Origin: Candidatus Kaiserbacteria bacterium
Lineage (GTDB): Bacteria > Patescibacteriota > Minisyncoccia > Phycocordibacterales > Phycocordibacteraceae
Direction: 5' to 3'
DNA: 9,805 nucleotides
Assembly: GCA_023267775.1 (NCBI GenBank)
Contig: JAHFMQ010000030.1
Coordinates: forward strand, 1 to 9,805
The notes beneath the pieces are model-generated. The model ran no database searches and was not told the origin of the DNA. It saw nothing but the letters and a program-made list of their open reading frames with translations. Positions 1 to 7,111 of this stretch are shown piece after piece (the stretch's first letter is position 1; each line of letters starts with the position of its first letter). Position numbers and translations under genes: made by a program.

Positions 1-1
1 G

Positions 2-1327
2 ACGCACGCCGAAATGGACGTGTGGCTTACGCGTATTGCAAATGAGAAGGGCGCTGCCTATGTTGAAGCTGGCGTGCTAGTAAATTCCGGAGAATTTTCC
101 GGCAAAAATAGCGAGGAGGCAAAATGGGACATCGTAAAGTTCGTTGGGGGTGAACGGGCTACGCAGTATCGCATTCGCGATTGGCTTATTTCTCGTCAGC
201 GTTATTGGGGGTGTCCGATACCGATTGTCTACGATCCTGAGGGTAAACCGCACCCAATTCCTGCGGAACATTTGCCGTGGCTTCTACCAACCGATGTCGA
301 TTTCATGCCAACCGGTAAAGCACCTCTCGCTTCTTCAAAAGAGCTTAAAGAACGTGTAACGAAAATATTTGGCGAGGGCTGGACACCGGAATACGACACA
401 CTCGATACATTTGCAGACTCGTCGTGGTATTTCCTTCGCTACCTAAGTCCGAAAGATTCTCATAATTTTTCTGACGCGGCGCTCATGAAAAGGTGGTTAC
501 CGGTTGATCGCTATTCGGGCGGAAGTGAACACACCACAATGCATCTTCTCTACGCGCGTTTCTTCATGAAAGCGCTATTCGATTTGGCCCTTGTCCCGGT
601 TGATGAGCCATTTAAAGAACGTTTCAATCGCGGGCTCATCATGGGTCCTGATGGTCAGAAAATGAGTAAATCTAAGGGAAACGTACTGAACCCAGACGAA
701 TTTGTTGAAAAATATGGGGCAGACGCAGTACGAGTGTACCTAGCCTTTATAGGTCCCTACAATGAGCCCGGAAGTTATCCCTGGAATTTGGATGGAGTTA
801 CCGCAATGCGGAAATTTCTTGACCGTGTCGACCGTCTTTCAGAGAAGGTGCAAGAATCTGTGGAGGTATCTGATGTGCTTATGCAGGCTCTCGCTCGCAC
901 AACCGTGAAAGTTTCTGAGGATGGAGATCGATTCAAATTCAATACGTGCGTAGCGGCACTTATGATTCTCGTTAATGAACTTGAGGCTGCACAGAACATT
1001 TCTAAAAAAGTATTCCTTGATTTCCTTGTGATGCTAGCACCGTTCGCACCACATCTTTCGGAACACCTCTGGGCGAAAGTTGGAGGAGAGGGAAGCGTGC
1101 ATCAAGCATTGTGGCCAATATATGAAAAGACATTCGTCAGCCAACATGAAGTTGTTGTCCAGGTAAATGGGAAACGACGCGGATCATTACTTATCGCAAA
1201 AGATGTTTCTGAAGCTGATGTAGTCAACCAAGCGCGCTCAATCGCTACTGTTGAAGCGGCGCTGGCCGGCAAAACACCGAAGCGGGTCGTGTACGTGCAG
1301 GGTAAAATCCTCAATTTAGTGGTGTAG
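2..1327 (+). CDS. leuS: Leucyl-tRNA synthetase, 3' part (5' end outside window)
   Basis: Class I aminoacyl-tRNA synthetase that charges tRNA-Leu with leucine in the cytoplasm. The frame is already open at base 2 (reads T-H-A-E before the Met at 14), so the N-terminal half, including the HIGH motif and most of the CP1 editing domain, lies upstream. Residue numbers here count from the Met at 14. The DWLISRQRYWGCPIP block (56-70) and YSGGSEHTTMHLLYARF (167-183) are typical of the LeuRS catalytic core. The KMSKS loop is intact at 216-220 (bases 659-673). An anticodon-binding helical domain follows, and the C-terminal domain begins near VVVQVNGKRRG and closes the protein at a TAG stop. Nothing looks broken in the visible part. 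No terminator is evident before the next promoter. The family identification is secure; only the missing 5' end is uncertain. Confidence 0.97.
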   Translation, partial: THAEMDVWLTRIANEKGAAYVEAGVLVNSGEFSGKNSEEAKWDIVKFVGGERATQYRIRDWLISRQRYWGCPIPIVYDPEGKPHPIPAEHLPWLLPTDVDFMPTGKAPLASSKELKERVTKIFGEGWTPEYDTLDTFADSSWYFLRYLSPKDSHNFSDAALMKRWLPVDRYSGGSEHTTMHLLYARFFMKALFDLALVPVDEPFKERFNRGLIMGPDGQKMSKSKGNVLNPDEFVEKYGADAVRVYLAFIGPYNEPGSYPWNLDGVTAMRKFLDRVDRLSEKVQESVEVSDVLMQALARTTVKVSEDGDRFKFNTCVAALMILVNELEAAQNISKKVFLDFLVMLAPFAPHLSEHLWAKVGGEGSVHQALWPIYEKTFVSQHEVVVQVNGKRRGSLLIAKDVSEADVVNQARSIATVEAALAGKTPKRVVYVQGKILNLVV

Positions 1328-1338
1328 GAGACCTGCTA

Positions 1339-1367
1339 TTGACTCTTTTACTGGTAATTGCTATAAA
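1339..1367 (+). promoter_or_regulatory. Sigma-70-type promoter of the sigma-like regulator gene
   Basis: The -35 box TTGACT (1339-1344), a 17-base spacer and an extended -10 (TG at 1359-1360, TATAAA at 1362-1367) match the housekeeping consensus closely. Only 9 bases separate the -10 box from the ATG at 1377. The expected start site (about 1374-1376) therefore gives an mRNA with a leader of at most a few bases and no room for a ribosome-binding site. Confidence 0.8.
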
Positions 1368-1376
1368 TTACACCAC

Positions 1377-2453
1377 ATGGTCAAGTCTTTAAAGACGCAG
1401 AAGCAGGCAAAGGCGGGGGCCACCCCTGCATCGTTCTCATTTGACAGCGCCACGCTTGTTAAACAACTCCTTTCGGGGGCATCTGACAGATCGCGCGAAG
1501 TCCTTATTCGCCGATTTGGTTTGGGGGCTAATCCCGAGCGCGAAACACTCGAGGCTATTGGGGATCGTTCCGGTATTACGCGCGAACGCGTGCGTCAGAT
1601 CGAAGCAGCAGGTCTTGATGCTGTGCGCGCCAGCAAAGCATTTAAGGAAGCGAAATCGGCATTTCAGGAGATCGCCAACTACATCAGTTCGATGGGAGCA
1701 ATCGTTCCGGAAGACGCACTCCTTGCTTCACTTGGGAAAGACGAGAAAACTCGCAACCGGTTTCGTTTTTTCTTGACGATTGACTCGGCATTTTTCCGCG
1801 AACGCGAGACGAACGATTTTCTTGCTCGTTGGCACATTGACGCTACAACTGCAAAACATATTCATGAGGCGCTTTCAAAGCTTTATGCATCTCTTTCTGA
1901 TAATGAAGTAGTTTCTGAAGGCAAAATGCTGGATCTCTTCCTTGATGAACTTAAGGAAGTAAACGATGCTTATAAGAACGAGGAAGTATTAAAACGTTGG
2001 CTCTCCCTTTCGAAGCATATCGGCAGCAACCCGCTTGCAGAATGGGGTCGTGTCACTGCTCCTGCGATTCGTATTAAAGGCGTGCGTGATTATGCCTATC
2101 TCGCCGTCAAGCGACATGGTTCTCCCATGCACTTCTCTGAAGTCGCTGAAGCAATTGGCGGACTCTTTTCAAAGAAGGCTCATATTGCAACCACCCACAA
2201 CGAACTTATTAAAGACCCTCGTTTTGTACTCGTGGGCCGTGGTCTCTACGCTCTGACTGAGTGGGGCTACACTCCGGGCGTCGTACGCGAAGTGATTCAT
2301 GAAGCCTTGAAGAAAGAGGGTCCTATGAAAAAGGACGAAATTATCAAACACGTAAAGCGTGCACGTTTCGTCAAAGACAATACGATTCTGGTAAACCTCA
2401 ACGATTCTCGTTACTTTAAGCGATTGAAAGACGGTCGCTACATCGCAATCTAA
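1377..2453 (+). CDS. Sigma-70 region 4-like / HARE-HTH DNA-binding regulator
   Basis: Predicted DNA-binding transcription regulator of 358 residues. Residues about 25-90 match sigma-70 region 4: REVLIRRFGLG (40-50), the turn TLEAIGDRSGITRERVRQIE (57-76) and a following basic stretch, which is the helix-turn-helix that reads -35 elements. The middle (about 95-235) is helical and charged, with no recognised domain. Residues about 237-297 (YAYLAVKRHGSPMHFSEVAEAI onward, ending GLYALTEWGY) resemble a HARE-HTH winged-helix domain, as in the RNA polymerase delta subunit. A further winged-helix-like unit fills 298-358. Sigma regions 2 and 3 are absent, so it is unlikely to act as a true sigma factor; an RNA-polymerase-associated or promoter-binding regulator is more likely. 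The start follows directly from the promoter at 1339-1367, and the gene ends just before its own terminator, so it is probably monocistronic. Proteins of this architecture are, to my knowledge, common in Parcubacteria with unknown targets. Confidence 0.85.
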   Translation: MVKSLKTQKQAKAGATPASFSFDSATLVKQLLSGASDRSREVLIRRFGLGANPERETLEAIGDRSGITRERVRQIEAAGLDAVRASKAFKEAKSAFQEIANYISSMGAIVPEDALLASLGKDEKTRNRFRFFLTIDSAFFRERETNDFLARWHIDATTAKHIHEALSKLYASLSDNEVVSEGKMLDLFLDELKEVNDAYKNEEVLKRWLSLSKHIGSNPLAEWGRVTAPAIRIKGVRDYAYLAVKRHGSPMHFSEVAEAIGGLFSKKAHIATTHNELIKDPRFVLVGRGLYALTEWGYTPGVVREVIHEALKKEGPMKKDEIIKHVKRARFVKDNTILVNLNDSRYFKRLKDGRYIAI

Positions 2454-2463
2454 GCATATAAAC

Positions 2464-2498
2464 AAACCAAGTCCGTCATCTGACGGACTTGGTTTTTT
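2464..2498 (+). terminator. Rho-independent terminator after the sigma-like gene
   Basis: A perfect 14-bp stem pairs 2464-2477 with 2482-2495 around the tetraloop ATCT (2478-2481). The stem has a GC-rich core and is followed by a T run at 2493-2498. It starts 10 bases after the stop codon of the upstream gene and separates it from the next promoter. Confidence 0.93.
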
Positions 2499-2500
2499 AT

Positions 2501-2509
2501 TGATATACT
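2501..2509 (+). promoter_or_regulatory. Extended -10 promoter abutting the start of the long gene cluster
   Basis: TGA directly precedes TATACT (2504-2509), forming an extended -10 element. Only six bases (2510-2515) separate it from the ATG at 2516, so transcription should start at or next to the A of the start codon. No good -35 is present; the corresponding position lies inside the terminator stem. This is the only convincing promoter upstream of the packed genes from 2516 onward. Confidence 0.65.
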
Positions 2510-2515
2510 GAACCC

Positions 2516-3862
2516 ATGCTATCGTTCTTTCAGGACATCTTTACCGACACATTCGGTATCCGGTTTAATGCTTGGCCGCTGTTCATCGTAGGGGCTGTTC
2601 TACTCCTAACCGCTTTTATTTTCATGTCGGATGGAGTTTCCTATTCTCTGTCGTTGGCATTATTCCTAGCTCCACTGTGGCTACCTGTGTTGCTACTGAG
2701 TGCCGCATATAAACTTTGGTACATTCTGCAACAAGGAGTGTTCATTTCTTCTCAGAAGTACGTTCTTCTTGAAATCAAACCACCGCGGAATCTGGTAAAA
2801 ACTCCTTTGGCGATGGAAACATTTCTTACAAGTTTGCATCTTACCGGAGGCGAATCAAATTGGTATGCTCGTTTTTGGGGCGGCACTCGACCATTCTGGT
2901 CACTCGAAATAGCTTCTCTTGAAGGCCAGGTACATTTCTACGTATGGGCGCGGGAAAAACTGCGAGAAATTGTCGAAGCTCAACTGTATGCCCAATATCC
3001 AGGTGTGCAGGTTCTTGAAGCACCTGATTACACTCGCCTTATTTCTGGCACGGTGGAGGATTGGGGTATATGGGGCTGCGATTACAAACAGACAGCCCCA
3101 GACCCTTTGCCAATAAAGACTTATGTAGAATACGGACTCGATAAAGTCCAGAAAGAGCCAGAACAAGTCGATCCACTTTCAAATCTTATTGAGTTCATGA
3201 GCTCTGTTGGTAAAGGGGAAAATATTTGGCTCCAAATTGTCATCAGAGCCCATAAAGGAGAGAAGTATGACAAACTTAACGAAAGTGGGAAACCTTATAC
3301 TTGGGTCGACGAAGCAAAAGAACTTATAGAAAAAATTCGATCAGAAACCCGTGATACCTACGTCGACCCGGTATCAGGTGAAGAACGTCCAGGTTTCCCA
3401 AATCCGACCAAAGGCCAATCGGAGAAAATTGCCGCAATGGAGCGCAATGTATCAAAGCTAGCATTTGACGTCGGCGCGCGATGCATTTATTTTGCTAAGC
3501 CTAAAAACTTCAGAACAGCGGTTATACCTCATATGATTGCACTCTTTAAACCATTCAGCAGTGAAGGATGGAATGGACTGAATTCGACAGGATGGATGAA
3601 GACTTTTGATGATTTTCCTTGGGAAATCGGTGTTGAAAAGCGGAAAAATCGATTTCGCAAGAGGCTTGTGGAAGTCTATCGCCGCCGACAATTTTTCCAC
3701 GACCCATTTTATGAAGGCGGGCTACCGAAAAGCAAACTTATGGTGATGAGCACCGAAGAAATAGCAACCATCTTCCATGTCCCATCGAGTACGGTAGGAG
3801 CCCCTGGCCTCGCACGCATTCAGTCAGCAACTGGCGAAGCTCCGGTCAATCTTCCCACATAA
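2516..3862 (+). CDS. Two-TM membrane protein, DUF8128-like, resembling the N-terminal part of conjugative ATPases
   Basis: Protein of 448 residues with two hydrophobic segments (about 20-37 and 43-66), then a long soluble, probably cytoplasmic region. I recognise it only by resemblance. The body (LEIKPPRN at 85-92, a W-rich segment near 116-130, WLQIVIRAHKGEKYDKL at 238-254) and the tail (EEIATIFHVPSS at 414-425, then GAPGL and EAPVNLP) look like the region that precedes the HerA/FtsK-type motor domain in VirB4/TraC-like ATPases of CPR and Gram-positive bacteria. Those proteins carry an LATLYHLP-like motif and an NLP motif just before the ATPase. Here translation stops right after NLPT. There is no Walker A motif and the next gene is unrelated, so this is an ATPase-less form. 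The name DUF8128 is from memory and not confirmed. The start is supported by the abutting -10 element. Role in DNA transfer, pili or envelope is unknown. Confidence 0.7.
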   Translation: MLSFFQDIFTDTFGIRFNAWPLFIVGAVLLLTAFIFMSDGVSYSLSLALFLAPLWLPVLLLSAAYKLWYILQQGVFISSQKYVLLEIKPPRNLVKTPLAMETFLTSLHLTGGESNWYARFWGGTRPFWSLEIASLEGQVHFYVWAREKLREIVEAQLYAQYPGVQVLEAPDYTRLISGTVEDWGIWGCDYKQTAPDPLPIKTYVEYGLDKVQKEPEQVDPLSNLIEFMSSVGKGENIWLQIVIRAHKGEKYDKLNESGKPYTWVDEAKELIEKIRSETRDTYVDPVSGEERPGFPNPTKGQSEKIAAMERNVSKLAFDVGARCIYFAKPKNFRTAVIPHMIALFKPFSSEGWNGLNSTGWMKTFDDFPWEIGVEKRKNRFRKRLVEVYRRRQFFHDPFYEGGLPKSKLMVMSTEEIATIFHVPSSTVGAPGLARIQSATGEAPVNLPT

Positions 3863-3867
3863 TCGGC

Positions 3868-4824
3868 ATGGTTTCTTTAAAACGACAAAACCCTTGGGTT
3901 ATAGCATTTTCAGGCGCGATACTTCTCATCGGTATCTATACCGCATTGTTTGCTCCGCCATCGAATTTTCCAACTAAAAGCACCATAACGATTTCAAAGG
4001 GATCGGCTGCGCCGAGTGTTGCGCGTCAACTTGTCGATGCACGCGTTATTGCTCGGCCATCGCTTTTCCTTTTTCTACTAAGAATGACTGGCACAAGTTC
4101 TTTTATTAAAGCCGGGCCCTATCGTTTTGAATCCCCAGAGAATTTATTCGTCGTGATGTATCGCATTGTCGTCGGCGACTATGGTCTTCCTTCGGTACGG
4201 ATAACTTTTCCTGAAGGTACAACCGTACGCGATGCAGCCTCTCTCATTGATGGGAATCTTCCTGAAGTATCTGATGCGGATTTTCTAAAATTAGCAAAAC
4301 CCTACGAAGGATATCTTTTCCCTGACACGTATGTATTCCCGCCGTCTTCCGATGCTTCATCAATTGTTGCGCTTATGCGCATTAATTTTAATACCAAGAT
4401 CGCACCCTTATCAGCGGAAATTACATCGTCCGGGCGTTCTCTATCCGACGTCATTACGCTGGCGTCACTTATAGAACGGGAGGCACGTTCATCAGAAAGT
4501 AAACGAATGGTTGCGGGAATACTTGAAAACCGTCTTAAGCTCGGCATGCCGCTCCAAGTTGACGCAGTGTTTGGATACATTTTTGATCGCGACACCTACT
4601 CGCCATCATTAAAAGATCTTACGGTCGATTCTCCGTACAATACGTATACCCATACCGGACTGCCGCCCGGACCAATTTGTAATCCAGGACTCGACTCTAT
4701 TGAGGCGGTATTAAACCCTACAAAGACCGATAACCTTTACTACCTCACCGGCAGAGATGGGCTAATGCATTACGCCACGACCTACGCAGGACATCAAGCT
4801 AACCGTAGGAAATATTTGCGTTAG
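3868..4824 (+). CDS. mltG: Endolytic murein transglycosylase, MltG/YceG family
   Basis: Cuts nascent peptidoglycan strands on the outer face of the cytoplasmic membrane and is thought to set glycan length. The 318 residues begin with a short basic stretch and one membrane anchor (about 11-29), so the rest should face outward. Residues about 36-110 look like the LysM-like region of the family. The catalytic domain follows: FPEGTT (114-119), EGYLFPDTY (147-155), ITLASLIEREA (196-206) with the probable catalytic Glu at 203, ENRLKLGMPLQVD (220-232), SPYNTYTHTGLPPGPI (255-270) and ALNP-like VLNPTKTDNLYY (281-292). Length is near that of E. coli MltG. The usual PI(A/S)NPG motif reads PICNPG, with Cys at 271. 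The start is five bases after the previous stop, with no Shine-Dalgarno, so it probably depends on translation of the upstream gene. Confidence 0.95.
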   Translation: MVSLKRQNPWVIAFSGAILLIGIYTALFAPPSNFPTKSTITISKGSAAPSVARQLVDARVIARPSLFLFLLRMTGTSSFIKAGPYRFESPENLFVVMYRIVVGDYGLPSVRITFPEGTTVRDAASLIDGNLPEVSDADFLKLAKPYEGYLFPDTYVFPPSSDASSIVALMRINFNTKIAPLSAEITSSGRSLSDVITLASLIEREARSSESKRMVAGILENRLKLGMPLQVDAVFGYIFDRDTYSPSLKDLTVDSPYNTYTHTGLPPGPICNPGLDSIEAVLNPTKTDNLYYLTGRDGLMHYATTYAGHQANRRKYLR

Positions 4825-4827
4825 AAT
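4822..4827 (+). promoter_or_regulatory. Possible internal -10 element before mnmA
   Basis: TAGAAT overlaps the mltG stop codon and lies nine bases before the mnmA ATG, the same spacing as at the 1377 gene. No credible -35 or TG extension is present, so this could be chance. If real, it would give mnmA a near-leaderless mRNA independent of the cluster promoter. Confidence 0.25.
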
Positions 4828-4836
4828 GTCCTCACA

Positions 4837-5838
4837 ATGGACGTACGAGGTAAGAAAATATTCGTCGGTCTTTCAGGCGGTGTAGACTCAGCGGTTTCCG
4901 CCGCACTTTTGCAGCAATCCGGCGCGCAGGTAACCGGTGTATTCATCAAGGGGTGGTATCCGCCGGGAATGCCCTGTACGTGGGCAGAAGAGCGGCGAGA
5001 TGCTATGCGCGTCGCCGCACGACTCAAAATCCCATTTTATACGCTCGATGCAAGTGCAGAGTATAAAAAAGGGGTTATCGATTATTTAATTGCGGAATAT
5101 CGTGCGGGCCGTACACCGAACCCGGACGTCATGTGCAATCGCGATGTGAAGTTCGGTGCGTTTTATCGCTACGCAAAAGCTCAAGGAGCAGATGCTATCG
5201 CGACTGGGCATTACCGCAGTGGCGAAAAAGATCAGAGTTATTTTCTGTGGGCGGTCAAAGGAGAAGTTCTTCAAGAAACGATTTTTCCAGTAGGCGATTT
5301 CGATAAGAGCAAAGTACGAATGCTTGCAGAAGATTTTGATTTACCGGTTGCGGACAAGAAAGACAGTCAGGGCATATGCTTTTTAGGCGCCATATCAGTA
5401 GAGGAATTTCTAAAAAGCGAATTTGGCGTCGTCCCTGGGAAAGCAGTCGATGAACAAGGTCATGTGGTCGGCGAACACGATGGCGTACTTCTTTCAACTA
5501 TCGGACAACGCGTCAGTTTCCGCAATATGACCAAAACTGGTCCATGGTTCGTGCTCGCAAAAGATATTGTCCGTAACGAACTTACGGTAGGGAAAACGCG
5601 ACTTCCACAGCAGACCAAAAATAATAGAGATATACGCTTCAGTGACCCAAATTGGATTGAGAAGTCGGAGCAGGTTACGGATGCCCAGTATCGTTATCGC
5701 GGGCCTCGACTCAAAGGACATGTAGAAGGAGACCACTTTGTCAGTGAAGAACCTATTCCTGAAATATCATCTCCAGGACAGTCAATTGTTTTCTATAAGA
5801 ATGACGAACTAGTTGGCGGTGGTATTATTGCGCTATGA
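4837..5838 (+). CDS. mnmA: tRNA-specific 2-thiouridylase MnmA
   Basis: Adenylates and then thiolates U34 of tRNA-Lys, -Glu and -Gln, giving the s2U wobble base; it acts in the cytoplasm with a sulfur-relay donor. The 333 residues (slightly short for the family) show the PP-loop SGGVDS (13-18), a TPNPDVMCNRDVKFG block with the first catalytic Cys at 100, GHY (124-126), and the second catalytic Cys at 181 in SQGICFLG. The C-terminal beta domains follow (STIGQR at 220-225; SPGQSIVFY at 312-320). Both cysteines and the P-loop are intact, so it should be active. The ATG is 12 bases after the mltG stop with no Shine-Dalgarno. Its own end overlaps the next start in an ATGA-type junction. Confidence 0.97.
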   Translation: MDVRGKKIFVGLSGGVDSAVSAALLQQSGAQVTGVFIKGWYPPGMPCTWAEERRDAMRVAARLKIPFYTLDASAEYKKGVIDYLIAEYRAGRTPNPDVMCNRDVKFGAFYRYAKAQGADAIATGHYRSGEKDQSYFLWAVKGEVLQETIFPVGDFDKSKVRMLAEDFDLPVADKKDSQGICFLGAISVEEFLKSEFGVVPGKAVDEQGHVVGEHDGVLLSTIGQRVSFRNMTKTGPWFVLAKDIVRNELTVGKTRLPQQTKNNRDIRFSDPNWIEKSEQVTDAQYRYRGPRLKGHVEGDHFVSEEPIPEISSPGQSIVFYKNDELVGGGIIAL

Positions 5839-6248
5839 ATCATAAGCGCCTTTGGATCGCGGCAAGCATCATTGCTTTCGTCATATTCATCAGCTTTATG
5901 CTCTCAGTGCCTCATACCAAAGATATTGAAGAAAAGACGCTCAGCAAAAAGAGTGCTCAAATTACACCGACGGTGGTTGTGCACGATTTATTTAAGAAAG
6001 GTGTTCACACCATTACCGGCACGGTCGAGGTGCCGAATCAGTGCACAAGCATTACGGCCGGCGCAAGTCTGCAATCTACCGCCTCAAGCACAGGGAACAT
6101 CGTCGTTGCAATCTCGACGACGGCCGACTCGGGAGTTTGTCTAGAGCTGCCTGCACATCCAACGTTTCAAACCTCAATTACAGCGCCGGCAAACATACCC
6201 ATACTCGTAACGGTCGACGGCGGTGATGCGACAACGAATGCGCCATGA
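5835..6248 (+). CDS. Small membrane-anchored extracytoplasmic protein, unknown function
   Basis: Not recognised. The 137-residue protein starts with MNHKRL and one strongly hydrophobic segment (about 6-25), consistent with an uncleaved signal anchor; there is no lipobox Cys. A charged linker (about 28-42) leads to a Ser/Thr/Val-rich domain of probable beta strands (GVHTITGTVEVPNQCTSI, then NIVVAIST, then SVTV-like ILVTVDG). It has two cysteines, Cys-69 and Cys-102, that could form a disulfide outside the cell. Overall it resembles a small Ig-like beta sandwich. The ATG overlaps the mnmA stop (ATGA) and its own stop overlaps the next gene, so it is translationally coupled on both sides. The reading frame looks genuine because it fits the overlaps and has a clear secretion signal. 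Confidence 0.75.
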   Translation: MNHKRLWIAASIIAFVIFISFMLSVPHTKDIEEKTLSKKSAQITPTVVVHDLFKKGVHTITGTVEVPNQCTSITAGASLQSTASSTGNIVVAISTTADSGVCLELPAHPTFQTSITAPANIPILVTVDGGDATTNAP

Positions 6249-7111
6249 CCTCAATCATCATCACTAAGGCTGACGGATCGAGCGAGACGTTCGATCCGGA
6301 ACGTTTGGTCGTATCATTGAGGCGATCTGGGGCGGGGGAACACGCAGCACAGCGTATTGCGGAGACCATAACAAGCACGGTAATGCCCGGAACTTCATCA
6401 AAGGAAATTTATACGCGTGCGTTCTCACTCCTGCGCAAGGCTGCGCGCCCGGTGGCCGCGCGCTATTCACTCCGCAGAGCGCTTCTTGAGCTCGGTCCTT
6501 CCGGCCACCCGTTTGAAGATTTCATTTCTCATTTGTATCGCGCCGAGGGTTGGCAAGTTGAAACTCGGAAAATAATCAAAGGCCATTGCGTTGCGCATGA
6601 AGTCGATTTTTATGCATCGCATCCGGGAGAAAATACTTTCATGGCCGCAGAACTCAAATACCATAATGACGCCGGTTACAAAACAGATTTAAAAGTCGCG
6701 CTCTACGTCAAAAGTCGTTTCGACGACATTTTCAACTGCAATCCTAAAATTCGCTCATGCCCAATCGATCGAGGACTCTTAGTGACGAATACAAAATTTT
6801 CCTCTGAAGCTATCGCCTACGCTGAATGTTCAGGTGTGGAACTTCTTGGATGGGGGTATCCGGTCAACAACAGTCTTTTCATGCACATGAGTCGTGCGAA
6901 AGTGTACCCGATTACAACGCTCACGGGACTTTCACGTGCTGAAAAGAAACTTCTGATCGAGAGCGGTATTATCGCGGTCGATGAAATTGTTAAAAACCGT
7001 CGTGCGCTCGATCCGCTTCATTTGACACCAACTCGCGTCGGCGAGCTCTTGGCTGAAGCGGAAGGTCTTCTTGAGCTGTCGAACGATCAGCACGACGCTC
7101 TCTATGTATGA
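6245..7111 (+). CDS. ATP-cone / Mrr-like PD-(D/E)XK nuclease / HhH protein
   Basis: Predicted nucleotide-regulated DNase of 288 residues. Residues about 1-85 form an ATP-cone: ITKADGSSETFDPERLVVSL (6-25) and a helical end AARYSLRRALLELGPSG (71-87). This is the module that senses ATP/dATP in ribonucleotide reductase and NrdR. Residues about 88-205 look like an Mrr_cat-type restriction-endonuclease fold: FEDFISHLYRAEGW (90-103), HEVDFYA (118-124) and AAELKYH (134-140). Asp121, Glu136 and Lys138 form the PD-(D/E)XK triad. Residues about 222-278 (TTLTGLSRAEKKLLIESGI onward) resemble helix-hairpin-helix DNA binding. The catalytic residues are all present. No methyltransferase lies next to it, so a classic restriction role is not supported; repair, DNA turnover or handling of imported DNA are alternatives. 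The start overlaps the previous stop (ATGA) and the end overlaps the next start. Confidence 0.88.
   Translation: MTSIIITKADGSSETFDPERLVVSLRRSGAGEHAAQRIAETITSTVMPGTSSKEIYTRAFSLLRKAARPVAARYSLRRALLELGPSGHPFEDFISHLYRAEGWQVETRKIIKGHCVAHEVDFYASHPGENTFMAAELKYHNDAGYKTDLKVALYVKSRFDDIFNCNPKIRSCPIDRGLLVTNTKFSSEAIAYAECSGVELLGWGYPVNNSLFMHMSRAKVYPITTLTGLSRAEKKLLIESGIIAVDEIVKNRRALDPLHLTPTRVGELLAEAEGLLELSNDQHDALYV

Noticed and set aside
2169..2465. Minus-strand open frame of 98 codons
   Set aside because: It is antisense to the HARE-HTH region of the sigma-like gene; its start lies by the terminator and it shows no domain.
3858..3863. CATAAT as a -10 box for mltG
   Set aside because: It overlaps the upstream stop and lies only four bases from the ATG, so transcription would start inside the start codon. 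No -35 is visible.
5836..7111. Recoded TGA (glycine) as in Gracilibacteria/SR1
   Set aside because: TGA ends several genes exactly at ATGA overlaps with intact downstream genes, so it behaves as a stop codon.
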